NCBI GenBank assembly: GCA_900540375.1
Contig: UQFS01000026.1
Coordinates: 1-52,661 of the forward strand
Direction: 5' to 3'
Length of the DNA stretch: 52,661 bases
DNA from: an uncultured Prevotella sp.
GTDB lineage: Bacteria > Bacteroidota > Bacteroidia > Bacteroidales > Bacteroidaceae
This document shows, in pieces, positions 17,447-25,602 of this stretch. Position 1 is the first letter of the stretch. The number at the start of each line of letters is the position of its first letter. Both the position numbers and the translations under genes were made by a program. Below the pieces are notes generated by a model that was not told the origin of the DNA, did not search any database, and worked only from the letters and a program-made list of their open reading frames with translations.

Positions 17447-18793
17447 TTACATACCCGTATAGTTCATCGGTGTGATCGCCGTCAGTTCTGCCTTCACGTC
17501 ATCACTGACGTTGAGCGCCTGAATGAAATCGTGGATAGTCTGTTCCGTCATCACGTTGTTGGTGCGCGTCAGAGCCTTCAGTGCCTCATAAGGATGAGGA
17601 TAGCCCTCACGGCGCAGGATGGTCTGGATAGCCTCAGCCACCACAGCCCAAGTATTGTTCAAGTCTTCTGTCATCTTTTCCCCGTGGAGGATGAGCTTGC
17701 GAAGACCTTTCAGCGTGCTCTCGATGGCGATGACGCTGTGACCCATAGGCACGCCGACATTGCGGAGCACTGTAGAGTCGGTGAGGTCACGCTGCAAGCG
17801 GCTCACCGGTAACTTGGCGGCGAGGAACTGCAGGATGGCGTTGGAGATGCCGAGGTTGCCCTCACTGTTCTCGTAGTCGATCGGGTTGACTTTATGCGGC
17901 ATAGCGCTGGATCCGACCTCCCCCTTCTTGATCTTCTGCTTGAAATAGTCCATGGAGATATACATCCAGAAGTCGCGGTCGAGATCAATGATGATGGTGT
18001 TGATGCGGCGCATGGCGTCGAAGACTGCGCCGAGATAGTCATAGTTGCTGATCTGTGTGGTCCACTGCTCACGCTCCAATCCGAGTTTCTCACTGACGAA
18101 GCGGTTGGCGAAAGCCTTCCAGTCATAGTGGGGATAAGCCACATGGTGGGCATTGAGATTTCCCGTAGCGCCGCCGAACTTTGCAGTGATCTTGCAGGCC
18201 TTCAAGCTGTTGAGCTGTTCGGTCAGACGATAGACATAGACCATGATCTCCTTGCCCAAACGTGTGGGTGATGCAGGCTGACCGTGTGTCTTGGCAAGCA
18301 TAGGCACGTCTTTCCACTCATCGGCATATTGCTGCAGCTGAGCGATGAGTTCTTCCACCAAAGGATAGTAGACATCGTGCAGCGCTTCCTTGAGAGAGAG
18401 GGGTACGCTGGTGTTGTTGATATCCTGAGACGTCAGACCGAAGTGGACAAACTCCTTATAGGCATCCAAGCCTCCGATCTCGTCGAAGCGCTCTTTGATG
18501 AAATACTCCACGGCCTTGACATCGTGGTTAGTGATTTTCTCAATGTCTTTGACGCGCCGGGCGCTTTTCTCGTCGAAATTGCGATAGATGTCACGCAGAC
18601 GTTCGAAAAGGTTGTGATCGAAGTCCTTCAGTTGCGGCAAGGGCAACTCACACAGAGTGATGAAATACTCCACCTCCACACGAATGCGGTAGCGGATCAG
18701 TGCGTATTCAGAGAAGTAGTTAGCCAGAGGCTCTGTCTTGCTTCTATAGCGACCATCGATAGGCGAGATGGCCGTCAATGTATCCAGATTCAT
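17447..18793 (-). CDS. purB: Adenylosuccinate lyase
   Basis: A 448-residue fumarase/aspartase-superfamily enzyme. It splits SAICAR to AICAR and adenylosuccinate to AMP in purine synthesis. The N-terminus (LTAISPIDGRYRSKTEPLAN) and the superfamily signature GSSAMPHKVNPIDYENSEGN (around residue 290) are diagnostic. TSQDINNTS and KTHGQPASPTRLGKE carry the conserved active-site segments. The length matches PurB (about 450). It lies 113 bp upstream of the pseudouridine synthase gene on the same strand. A TAATTTTG -7 box is found 46 bp upstream of its ATG. Confidence 0.95.
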   Translation of the reverse strand: MNLDTLTAISPIDGRYRSKTEPLANYFSEYALIRYRIRVEVEYFITLCELPLPQLKDFDHNLFERLRDIYRNFDEKSARRVKDIEKITNHDVKAVEYFIKERFDEIGGLDAYKEFVHFGLTSQDINNTSVPLSLKEALHDVYYPLVEELIAQLQQYADEWKDVPMLAKTHGQPASPTRLGKEIMVYVYRLTEQLNSLKACKITAKFGGATGNLNAHHVAYPHYDWKAFANRFVSEKLGLEREQWTTQISNYDYLGAVFDAMRRINTIIIDLDRDFWMYISMDYFKQKIKKGEVGSSAMPHKVNPIDYENSEGNLGISNAILQFLAAKLPVSRLQRDLTDSTVLRNVGVPMGHSVIAIESTLKGLRKLILHGEKMTEDLNNTWAVVAEAIQTILRREGYPHPYEALKALTRTNNVMTEQTIHDFIQALNVSDDVKAELTAITPMNYTGM

Positions 18794-18838
18794 AATGCTG
18801 TTAATAAGCTGTGATAATACGTATTATATTCTATCCTG

Positions 18839-18846
18839 CAAAATTA
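18839..18846 (-). promoter_or_regulatory. -7 box TAATTTTG of purB
   Basis: The minus strand reads TAATTTTG, matching TAnnTTTG, 46 bp before the purB ATG. The -33 region has no good TTTG. Confidence 0.45.
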
Positions 18847-19101
18847 CTAATTTATTTCGACTTCTAATAAAAGTGTAGTGAAAAAGATGATTAAAAAGGA
18901 AAAAAGAAAGAAAAGAAAGAAAACAAGGAGGAAAGACGAGCGAAGAAAAGGCATCAAGCGCTTCTGCACAACAGAAGCATACAGAACCAGGCCAACATAT
19001 TACCCACTCATCAGCAGCCACGCTATATGCAGGACATCGATTACGAATGTTTTCCTAAAGAAGTATGCTGAAACGGGAATCAAAGACAAAGCACTTTGAC
19101 G
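18847..19101. other. Intergenic region with a long polypurine tract
   Basis: Between purB and the tRNA there is no gene I can support. A run of about 75 bases at 18881-18957 is almost pure A/G on the plus strand (AAAAAGGAAAAAAGAAAG-like). The open frame through it is Lys/Arg-rich only because of this composition. Confidence 0.5.
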
Positions 19102-19176
19102 TGGGCGTTGACGGATTCGAACCGCCGACCCTCTGCTTGTAAGGCAGATGCTCTAAACCAACTGAGCTAAACGCCC
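19102..19176 (-). tRNA. tRNA-Val (anticodon TAC)
   Basis: The minus strand folds into a 75-nt cloverleaf. The acceptor stem is GGGCGTT/AACGCCC with discriminator A. The D arm is TAGCTCAGTTGGTTTAGAGC, the anticodon stem TCTGC/GCAGA carries loop CTTACAA (anticodon TAC), and the T arm is GGCGGTTCGAATCCGTC. CCA is not encoded. It reads valine GUA/GUN codons. Confidence 0.97.
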
Positions 19177-19195
19177 CTTTCTCGGATTGTGGGTG

Positions 19196-19227
19196 CAAAG
19201 GTAACACAATTATTTCATCCCACCAAA
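19196..19227 (-). promoter_or_regulatory. Promoter of tRNA-Val
   Basis: On the minus strand TTTG (complement of 19224-19227), a 20-bp spacer and TACCTTTG (19203-19196) match the Bacteroidetes consensus fully. Transcription would start about 12 nt before the tRNA 5' end. Confidence 0.75.
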
Positions 19228-19256
19228 CTTTTGCCAAGAAAAAAGTTGAAGGCCAC

Positions 19257-19303
19257 AAAAAAGCCTCTGCGCTGCTGACTGCAAGAACAGAAGCGCAGAG
19301 GCT
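19257..19303 (-). terminator. Terminator after htpG
   Basis: A 12-bp stem (AGCCTCTGCGCT at 19262-19273 with AGCGCAGAGGCT at 19292-19303) is followed on the minus strand by T6. It lies 17 bp after the htpG stop. Confidence 0.82.
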
Positions 19304-19320
19304 AATGGCTAGAGGATATT

Positions 19321-21378
19321 TTATTTCTCGATCATCTCCACCGATCTCTTGAGAAACTCGTCGAGGGCTTTGCCCTTGAGCATACCGTTCTGCAGGAGTG
19401 CCAAGTCGATGAGCTGATGCACGATCTTGTTGTCCTTGGCATAGTCGCAGAGGATCTTTTTCTTCTTATCGCGCTGCTCATTGACAGCCTTCTCCGTCTT
19501 TTCGAGATCGTCTTTTTCCTCTTTAGTAATCTCCTCAGGTTTCTTCTTGCTCTGGCTCTGATGGAGGGCGGCAAGACGTGCCTGCTGACCTTTGAGCTCA
19601 CCCTCTATCGGCTTCAAAGCCTCGTCGGTAGCCTTACGGGTCTCGTCGAGCACCTCTTTCACGAGCGCGTGATCGGTGTTGAGCACCACGGTGTAACTGT
19701 CCGGCATCTGTCCGTAGAAGCTCATACCCGGCTGGAAGTGGCTCATGTCCTTCATACGGCGCATATACTCGCTCTCCGTGATCAGCACGGGCTGAGCCTG
19801 CTCGCCGAGAGCCTCCATGTCAACGTTGAAGGTGGCCTTGCCATCCATCGGCATCTGAGAGCGGAACACCTCTGACAGTTTGTCGCGGTCGTCGGCTTCC
19901 AAAGCACTCTTCTTCGCATCTTCTTTCTGGATGAGTCGGTCGATGATGTCAGCGTCGACACGAGAGAAGCGGCTCTTCTCCAGCTTCTGCTCGAGCATCG
20001 ACACCATCGGCATGTCGAGCTGACCGTCCATCAGCAGTACGCTGTAACCCTTATCCTCAGCGGCCTTGATATAAGAGTACTGGTCGTTTTTGTTGGTGGC
20101 GTAGAGATAGACGAGGGCACCGTTCTTGTCGGTTTGGTTGTCCTTGATGAGCGTCTTGTACTCTTCCATGGTGAAGTACTTGCCTGCGACATCCTTGAAC
20201 AGCGCGAAGTCCTTGGCACGGTCGTAGAAGTCCTCCTGCGAGAGCATGCCATAGTTGATGAAGAGCTTCAGATCGTCCCACTTAGCCTCATAGTCCTTAC
20301 GGTCGTCCTTGAAGGTCTGCTGCAGACGGTCGGCCACCTTCTTAGTGATATAGGTCGAGATTTTCTTCACATTAGCGTCGCTCTGCAGATAGCTGCGGCT
20401 GACGTTCAGCGGGATGTCCGGCGAATCGATGACACCATGGAGCAACGTCAGGAAGTCCGGCACGATGCCCTCTACCTGGTCAGTGACGAAGACCTGGTTG
20501 CAATAGAGCTGGATCTTGTTGCGCTGCAAGTCGATGTTGCTGTGGATACGTGGGAAGTAGAGGATACCCGTCAAATGGAACGGGAAGTCGACGTTGAGGT
20601 GAATCCAGAACAGCGGCTCGTCCTGCATGGGATAGAGCGTACGGTAGAAATTCTTATAGTCCTCGTCTTTCAGTGTCGACGGCGCCTTGGTCCACAGCGG
20701 TTCCACGCTGTTGATGATATTGTCGTCCTGTGTCTCCACTTCCTTGCCGTCCTTCCATTCTGTCTTCTTACCGAAGGCAACAGGCACTGCCATGAACTTG
20801 CAATACTTATTCAGCAGGGTCGTGATGCGTGTCTTCTCCAGGAACTCCTTGCAGTCGTCGGAGATGTGCAGCACGATATCAGTACCACGGTCAGCCTTCT
20901 CTGCCTCCTCAAGCGTAAACTCAGGTGAGCCGTCGCAGGTCCAGTGCATGGCCTTAGCGTCCTCTTTAAAGCTTCTGGTGATAATCTCGACCTTGTCCGA
21001 TACCATAAAGCTGGAGTAGAAACCGAGTCCGAAGTGTCCGATGATAGCATTGGCCTCATCCTTGTATTTCGTCAGGAAGTCGGTGACACCGGAGAAAGCG
21101 ATTTGGTTGATGTATTTATCGATTTCCTCAGCAGTCATACCCAGTCCGCGGTCGCTGATGGTCAGCGTCTTGGCGTCTTTGTCGAGCTTGACATGAATCG
21201 TCAGGTCGCCGAGATCGCCCTTGAAGTCACCCTTCTGCGCCAGCGTCTTCAACTTCTGCGTAGCATCGACAGCGTTGGAGACCATCTCACGGAGGAAAAT
21301 CTCATGATCAGAATACAAGAACTTTTTGATGACGGGGAAAATGTTCTCTGTTGTAACCCCGATATTACCTCTTTTCAT
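19321..21378 (-). CDS. htpG: Chaperone protein HtpG (Hsp90)
   Basis: A 685-residue bacterial Hsp90, a dimeric ATP-dependent chaperone in the cytoplasm. The true start is the ATG at 21378 (MKRGNIGVTTENIFPVIKK). The 17 extra codons up to 21429 in the same frame do not resemble the family. The GHKL ATPase domain is N-terminal, with EIFLREMVSNAVDATQKL (Glu/Asn of ATP binding), DRGLGMTAEEIDKYI and GHFGLGFYSSFMV. The middle domain has the client/ATP loop NVSRSYLQSD. The C-terminal dimerisation domain is Lys/Glu-rich and carries no MEEVD. Bacteroidetes HtpG is often about 680 residues, longer than the E. coli form. It is a single gene with its own terminator. Confidence 0.95.
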   Translation of the reverse strand: MKRGNIGVTTENIFPVIKKFLYSDHEIFLREMVSNAVDATQKLKTLAQKGDFKGDLGDLTIHVKLDKDAKTLTISDRGLGMTAEEIDKYINQIAFSGVTDFLTKYKDEANAIIGHFGLGFYSSFMVSDKVEIITRSFKEDAKAMHWTCDGSPEFTLEEAEKADRGTDIVLHISDDCKEFLEKTRITTLLNKYCKFMAVPVAFGKKTEWKDGKEVETQDDNIINSVEPLWTKAPSTLKDEDYKNFYRTLYPMQDEPLFWIHLNVDFPFHLTGILYFPRIHSNIDLQRNKIQLYCNQVFVTDQVEGIVPDFLTLLHGVIDSPDIPLNVSRSYLQSDANVKKISTYITKKVADRLQQTFKDDRKDYEAKWDDLKLFINYGMLSQEDFYDRAKDFALFKDVAGKYFTMEEYKTLIKDNQTDKNGALVYLYATNKNDQYSYIKAAEDKGYSVLLMDGQLDMPMVSMLEQKLEKSRFSRVDADIIDRLIQKEDAKKSALEADDRDKLSEVFRSQMPMDGKATFNVDMEALGEQAQPVLITESEYMRRMKDMSHFQPGMSFYGQMPDSYTVVLNTDHALVKEVLDETRKATDEALKPIEGELKGQQARLAALHQSQSKKKPEEITKEEKDDLEKTEKAVNEQRDKKKKILCDYAKDNKIVHQLIDLALLQNGMLKGKALDEFLKRSVEMIEK

Positions 21379-21483
21379 GGTATGCGTTCTAATTAGTTTT
21401 TGCCGATAAAAATGCAAAAAGCGTGCCATGAAGATTTTTTTAAAATTTACCGAAATATTGACAACACTTTAAAAGAAAAACGT

Positions 21484-21491
21484 TATATTTG
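21484..21491 (+). promoter_or_regulatory. -7 box TATATTTG before a putative small RNA
   Basis: TATATTTG on the plus strand is a full match to TAnnTTTG. No coding frame starts nearby. The transcript from about 21498 would run straight into the hairpin terminator at 21545-21592. Confidence 0.55.
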
Positions 21492-21497
21492 CAACAT

Positions 21498-21592
21498 AGA
21501 TTCATTTCAATAGGTTAAGGTTAGTTTTTTTAAAAGGTTAAAGGCCCCAATCTGAGTAGTGATTACTGTGGATTGGGGATTTTTAATTTTTA
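21498..21592 (+). ncRNA. Putative small non-coding RNA
   Basis: A stand-alone unit of about 95 nt lies between htpG (minus) and groES (plus). It has a consensus -7 box (21484-21491), an A/G/T-rich body with the direct repeat GGTTAAGGTTA and another AAAGGTTAAAGG, then a perfect 8-bp hairpin (CCCCAATC/GATTGGGG). A T-rich tail of 12 bases follows (interrupted by AA). No start codon with a sensible frame is present. It may belong to a known Bacteroidales RNA family, but I cannot name one with confidence. An alternative is a leader remnant with an attenuator. Confidence 0.55.
21545..21592 (+). terminator. Terminator of the putative small RNA
   Basis: Stem CCCCAATC (21545-21552) with GATTGGGG (21571-21578), an 18-nt loop, then ATTTTTAATTTTT. 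Confidence 0.75.
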
Positions 21593-21599
21593 AGTACTT

Positions 21600-21820
21600 T
21601 GAATTCGACTAAACGGGAATGGGATCAACAGAGCCAAGTTTTAGTATGCTGCCCGTTTGCCCATTTCCGTATTTTTGTTTTGACCACGATTCCTTCCCTT
21701 GATTGTCACCCCCAGCCTTTCTTCCCGTTACACCTTATTATATATAATGCACATTACACCAAGTGCGACAAGCTGTCACATTACATTATGACACATTTGT
21801 CATCATTCGTCCTTCATCCT
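21600..21820. other. groES upstream region, no gene recognised
   Basis: This AT-rich stretch holds a TATATATAATG tract and the inverted GTGCGACAAGCTGTCAC/ATGACACATTTGTCAT-like segments near 21760-21803. No coding sequence is credible. It probably carries regulator sites for groESL. No CIRCE element (TTAGCACTC-N9-GAGTGCTAA) was seen. Confidence 0.4.
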
Positions 21821-21823
21821 TAT

Positions 21824-21839
21824 TGGCACGGTTTTGGCA
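21824..21839 (+). promoter_or_regulatory. Sigma-54-like -24/-12 promoter of groES
   Basis: TGGCACGGTTTTGGCA contains GG at 21825-21826 and GC at 21837-21838, exactly 12 bp apart, as in the RpoN consensus TGGCAC-N5-TTGCA. The only departure is TGGC for TTGC. Transcription would start near 21850 and give a leader of about 60 nt before groES. Confidence 0.45.
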
Positions 21840-21852
21840 ATCGTAAAGGTGG

Positions 21853-21868
21853 GTTGCGGAAACGCAAC
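21853..21868 (+). other. GNRA-tetraloop hairpin in the groES leader
   Basis: A perfect 6-bp stem GTTGCG/CGCAAC closes a GAAA tetraloop 42 nt before the groES ATG, close to the predicted transcript start. Such 5' hairpins commonly protect mRNA or tune its decay. Confidence 0.5.
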
Positions 21869-21909
21869 AACCAATACTGAAAGTTCAAACATAAAAAAAT
21901 ATTGCAACT

Positions 21910-22182
21910 ATGACAATTAAACCATTAGCAGACAGAGTGCTGGTACTTCCTGCACCAGCTGAGGAAAAAGTAGGTGGAATCATCATCCCTGACACAGCCA
22001 AGGAGAAGCCACAGCGCGGCGAGGTCGTTGCCGTCGGTCAAGGCACAAAGGACGATCCTATGGTTCTGAAGAAGGGCGACATCGTGCTCTATGGCAAGTA
22101 TGCCGGAACAGAGCTGGAGGATGGCGACAAGAAATACCTGATGATGCGCCAGAGCGACGTGCTCGCTGTCGTAGAGGACTAA
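21910..22182 (+). CDS. groES: Co-chaperonin GroES
   Basis: A 90-residue Hsp10 that caps the GroEL chamber. The N-terminus IKPLADRVLVLPAPAEEKVGGIIIP holds the conserved fold start and the mobile loop (about residues 15-30). The end is YLMMRQSDVLAVVED. The length is typical (90-97). It is the first gene of the groES-groEL operon, with 81 bp to groEL. Confidence 0.96.
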   Translation: MTIKPLADRVLVLPAPAEEKVGGIIIPDTAKEKPQRGEVVAVGQGTKDDPMVLKKGDIVLYGKYAGTELEDGDKKYLMMRQSDVLAVVED

Positions 22183-22263
22183 AGCACAGCTGAGCGCAGA
22201 CTTCGCTTTTCTCACAATCAGTTTACTATTATCATAACATTAAATAAATAGGAAATCACAACA

Positions 22264-23883
22264 ATGGCAAAGATTATCAAATACAATACAGAAGCCCGCA
22301 ACCTCATCAAGGCTGGTGTTGACCAGTTGGCCGACGCCGTAAAGGTTACACTCGGTCCTAAGGGCCGCAACGTCATCATCGAGAAAAAATTCGGTGCTCC
22401 ACAGATCACCAAGGACGGTGTCACCGTCGCTAAGGAGGTAGAGCTCGAGGATAAGTTCGAGAACACCGGCGCTCAGCTTGTCAAGAGTGTTGCCAGCAAG
22501 ACAGGTGACGACGCCGGTGACGGTACCACCACAGCTACCATCCTGACACAGGCCATCGTCACAGAGGGTCTGAAGAACGTCACCGCAGGTGCCAACCCAA
22601 TGGATCTGAAGCGTGGTATTGACAAGGCTGTGGCTAAGATCATCGACTATATCAAGACGCACGCTGAGCAGGTCGGTGACAACTACGACAAGATTGAGCA
22701 GGTCGCTACTGTCAGCGCCAACAACGATCCTGAGATCGGCAAGCTCATCGCTGACGCCATGCGCAAGGTCTCTAAGGACGGCGTGATCACCATTGAGGAG
22801 AGCAAGACCCGTGACACCAGCATCGGTGTGGTACAGGGTATGCAGTTCGACCGTGGCTATCTGTCGGGCTACTTCGTGACCGACACCGACAAGATGGAGT
22901 GCGTGATGGAGAATCCTTACATCCTCATCTACGACAAGAAGATCAGCAACCTCAAGGAGTTCTTGCCTATCCTGCAGCCTGCTGCCGAGAGTGGCCGTCC
23001 ACTGCTCGTCATCGCTGAGGACGTTGACTCTGAGGCTCTGACGACATTGGTTGTCAACCGTCTGCGTGGCGGTCTGAAGATCTGCGCTGTCAAGGCTCCG
23101 GGCTTCGGCGATCGCCGCAAGGCTATGCTCGAGGATATCGCTATCCTGACCGGTGGCGTTGTCATCAGTGAGGAGAAAGGCTTGAAGCTTGAGCAGGCTA
23201 CACTCGACATGTTAGGTTCCGCTAAGAAGGTGACCATCACCAAGGACGACACGACAATCGTCGGCGGTGCAGGTGCTAAGGAAAACATCCAGGAGCGCAT
23301 CAACCAGATCAAGAACGAGATTGCCAACACCAAGAGCTCTTACGACAAGGAGAAGCTGCAGGAGCGCCTCGGCAAGCTCAGCGGTGGTGTCGCCGTGCTC
23401 TATGTCGGTGCCAACTCCGAGGTGGAGATGAAGGAGAAGAAGGATCGTTGCGACGACGCACTCTGCGCTACACGTGCAGCCAGCGAGGAAGGCGTGGTTG
23501 TCGGTGGCGGTACCACTTACATCCGCGCTCAGGAAGAACTGAAGGATCTCAAGGGCGACAACGCCGATGAGCAGACTGGCATCAACATCGTATGCCGCGC
23601 TATCGAGGAGCCGCTGCGTCAGATCGTCTTCAACGCCGGTGGCGAGGGCGCTGTCGTAGTGAACAAGGTTCGCGAGGGCAAGGGCGACTTCGGTTACAAT
23701 GCCCGTGAGGACAAGTACGAAGACCTGCGCGCTGCCGGTGTCATCGACCCAGCCAAGGTAGAGCGTGTGGCTCTGGAAAACGCCGCTTCTGTAGCGGGTA
23801 TGTTCCTGACCACTGAGTGCCTCATCTGCGACAAGCCTGAGGAGAAGCCGGCAATGCCACCCGCTCAGCCCGGAATGATGTAA
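22264..23883 (+). CDS. groEL: Chaperonin GroEL (Hsp60)
   Basis: A 539-residue Hsp60 forming the double-ring ATP-driven folding chamber. The N-terminus is MAKIIKYNTEARNLIKAGVD. The ATP sites VTLGPKGRNVIIEK (about residues 29-42) and DDAGDGTTTATIL (about 82-94) are intact, as is AASEEGVVVGGGTTYIRAQ in the C-terminal equatorial domain. The tail ends PPAQPGMM. This is not the GGM repeat of E. coli but a shorter Pro/Met tail. Codon use is strongly biased to C-ending codons, as expected for a highly expressed gene. A 15-bp terminator hairpin follows. Confidence 0.97.
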   Translation: MAKIIKYNTEARNLIKAGVDQLADAVKVTLGPKGRNVIIEKKFGAPQITKDGVTVAKEVELEDKFENTGAQLVKSVASKTGDDAGDGTTTATILTQAIVTEGLKNVTAGANPMDLKRGIDKAVAKIIDYIKTHAEQVGDNYDKIEQVATVSANNDPEIGKLIADAMRKVSKDGVITIEESKTRDTSIGVVQGMQFDRGYLSGYFVTDTDKMECVMENPYILIYDKKISNLKEFLPILQPAAESGRPLLVIAEDVDSEALTTLVVNRLRGGLKICAVKAPGFGDRRKAMLEDIAILTGGVVISEEKGLKLEQATLDMLGSAKKVTITKDDTTIVGGAGAKENIQERINQIKNEIANTKSSYDKEKLQERLGKLSGGVAVLYVGANSEVEMKEKKDRCDDALCATRAASEEGVVVGGGTTYIRAQEELKDLKGDNADEQTGINIVCRAIEEPLRQIVFNAGGEGAVVVNKVREGKGDFGYNAREDKYEDLRAAGVIDPAKVERVALENAASVAGMFLTTECLICDKPEEKPAMPPAQPGMM

Positions 23884-23916
23884 TCGAGACATCGAAATAA
23901 AGATACTCATAACCAC

Positions 23917-23954
23917 AAAGAGGTGGCAAGCGATATGCTTGCCACCTCTTTTTT
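23917..23954 (+). terminator. Terminator after groEL
   Basis: A 15-bp perfect stem (AAAGAGGTGGCAAGC / GCTTGCCACCTCTTT) with a 5-nt loop runs into T6. Confidence 0.9.
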
Positions 23955-23959
23955 GTATA

Positions 23960-24300
23960 CAAACCCAACAACGCCATTTCTATTCATAGGATTTTCTACG
24001 ACAAAAAACCATCACGACGAGGTCACAATATAGAGAAGCGAAGCACAGACGCGAAGACTCAAAATCACAGATTTGTTGAAAAACAGATCAGAAAAGCCGC
24101 TTTTCCAGTATCATCTCGGTACTTTCTACGGATGAACAAGGTACTTTGACGAGAAATTCTCTAGAGAATTTTCGATCATCTCGGTACTTTTACCGTGTAA
24201 AAGTACCGAGATGTATGGCAAAAACGGCTGTTTTGGTGAAGTAAAAAGTCAAAAACGGGGATTGCAGAAGCCTGATTTTCTACCCAAAAAAAATGCAAGG
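23960..24300. repeat. Palindrome-rich intergenic element (CATCTCGGTACTTT motif)
   Basis: There is no gene in this stretch. It holds two forward copies of ATCATCTCGGTACTTT (about 24109-24124 and 24174-24189), and the second forms a 17-bp perfect inverted repeat with 3-nt loop (24177-24193/24197-24213). A perfect 16-bp palindrome AATTCTCTAGAGAATT lies near 24155-24170. The AT-rich tail is around GGTGTTAATTATCAGTATG (24300-24318). From memory such sequence recurs between genes in Prevotella, which suggests a REP-like or MITE-like element. This was not verified. Confidence 0.55.
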
Positions 24301-24524
24301 TGTTAATTATCAGTATGTTATAAAAACACGCTCAAAATGGCGGAAATCAGAGGCAAGTATGCACCTGTTTCTGATTTTTCGATTCTCAGAGGCGGAAAAA
24401 TGTCAGTTTATACGACAAGAAGGAAACAAATGATTCAATGTTACAAGTTGATAGATCTATTAATACAACAAGGATGTCACTTGTTCTCTATAATGCCGAC
24501 AGCAAAGAAGTCCGTCTGACAACC

Positions 24525-25496
24525 TCATTCTCTCCATATCCACGACAACAATTTGTTGAGCCAGCCAATGGAGAAACGGAACCAACGGTATTTCGCCACG
24601 GGCTTACCGCCGAAGTGGAGGATGAACTCGCGGAAAGGATTGTTGGGATAAGGCAAGCCTGCATCGAGAAAATAGATGTGGGCATAGTTGTGTTTCCAAG
24701 CCCAGATGATCGCCTGCCACACTGTCATCATTGCGGGATGAAGCCACGCATAGCGCTTGCGGCGCGAAGCGAGATACCACAGATAGGCGTTACCCTCGGA
24801 ATAGACACAGACGCAACCGCCTATCAGACGACCTTTGTAGAGTGTGGCAAAGAGCCGGCCGTTGTCACTGCGATAGATCTCGGCGATCTGCTTCTCCGGT
24901 GGTACGACACGATGCACCTTCCACCTGTAGAAGCCCCGCACCAAATGGACGAAACTCCTGAGATCCTCTTCTGTGGTCACCTCACGGGTCTTGACTCCCT
25001 GCTGATAGGCATGTTCAATCTTTTTCAGCATCTTAGGCTGCAGACGGTCGTGGGGATCCATGGAGTGGAGCGAGTTGTGGATTTCCTGCCATGGAATGGG
25101 AAAGAAGCCTTGGGAACGGAAATGCTTATAGCCAAACATCTTGCGGGATACATCGCTGAACTCGATGAAGAAGCACAGCCGACGCCGCAACCGTCTGACA
25201 AGCGCTTCGAGGAGTAGTCCAAAGACTTCCTCGCTGTTCACGTCATCGGCATAGTCGCCCTCACCATAGGCGTGAGCCTGACAATAGAGCAGCGGCATCC
25301 ACGAGGCACGCAACAAAAAGACGAGGATGTGGCCGACCACCCTACCCTGCTTGTCGGTAGCCACAGCCATACAAGGCCGCTGGCCCGGCGTACGCTCAAC
25401 GATATGGAAGAGCTCCGGACTATGATAGAAGTTGCCGTCGTCCATTGGCGGTAACGTGTCTCCACGTGTATAGATTGCGGTCTGATACTGTGACAT
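24525..25496 (-). CDS. FemAB/GNAT-like acyltransferase-fold protein
   Basis: A 323-residue protein with features of the acyl-CoA N-acyltransferase (FemAB/GNAT-like) fold. They are an N-terminal SPELFHIVE segment, a central IGGCVCVYSEGNAYLWYL core typical of FemAB-like second GNAT domains, and a C-terminal NPFREFILHFGGKPVAKYRW. The start MSQYQTAIYTRGD (25496) is chosen because the -7 box TAATTTTG at 25528-25521 would start RNA at about 25513. This excludes the nine extra upstream codons. It is divergent from kdsC across about 105 bp. Relatives join amino acids or acyl groups to cell-envelope molecules, but the substrate here is unknown. Confidence 0.7.
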   Translation of the reverse strand: MSQYQTAIYTRGDTLPPMDDGNFYHSPELFHIVERTPGQRPCMAVATDKQGRVVGHILVFLLRASWMPLLYCQAHAYGEGDYADDVNSEEVFGLLLEALVRRLRRRLCFFIEFSDVSRKMFGYKHFRSQGFFPIPWQEIHNSLHSMDPHDRLQPKMLKKIEHAYQQGVKTREVTTEEDLRSFVHLVRGFYRWKVHRVVPPEKQIAEIYRSDNGRLFATLYKGRLIGGCVCVYSEGNAYLWYLASRRKRYAWLHPAMMTVWQAIIWAWKHNYAHIYFLDAGLPYPNNPFREFILHFGGKPVAKYRWFRFSIGWLNKLLSWIWRE

Positions 25497-25520
25497 TGCT
25501 ACAGAATGTTTGCTTACTGG

Positions 25521-25528
25521 CAAAATTA
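25521..25528 (-). promoter_or_regulatory. -7 box TAATTTTG of the FemAB-like gene
   Basis: The minus strand reads TAATTTTG (TAnnTTTG). It sets the likely start codon of the downstream gene at 25496 with a leader of about 17 nt. Confidence 0.5.
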
Positions 25529-25573
25529 ATATAATTCAAGGGAAACACAAAATAAAGTTCCACTTTTATTTTG

Positions 25574-25581
25574 TAACTTTG
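25574..25581 (+). promoter_or_regulatory. -7 box TAACTTTG of kdsC
   Basis: TAACTTTG matches TAnnTTTG, 21 bp before the kdsC ATG at 25603. It rules out a start further upstream. No clear -33 TTTG is seen. Confidence 0.55.
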
Positions 25582-25602
25582 CGTCAAAAATCATACAAAA
25601 CC

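Noticed and set aside
18878..19099. 73-codon Lys/Arg-rich frame
   Set aside because: It comes from a polypurine tract and lacks promoter and homology. It overlaps nothing functional.
19321..21429. Start of htpG at 21429
   Set aside because: The 17 added residues are not family-like. MKRGNIGVTTENIF at 21378 is the conserved Hsp90 N-terminus.
21599..21880. 93-codon frame before groES
   Set aside because: It covers the groES promoter and leader and shows no protein-like pattern.
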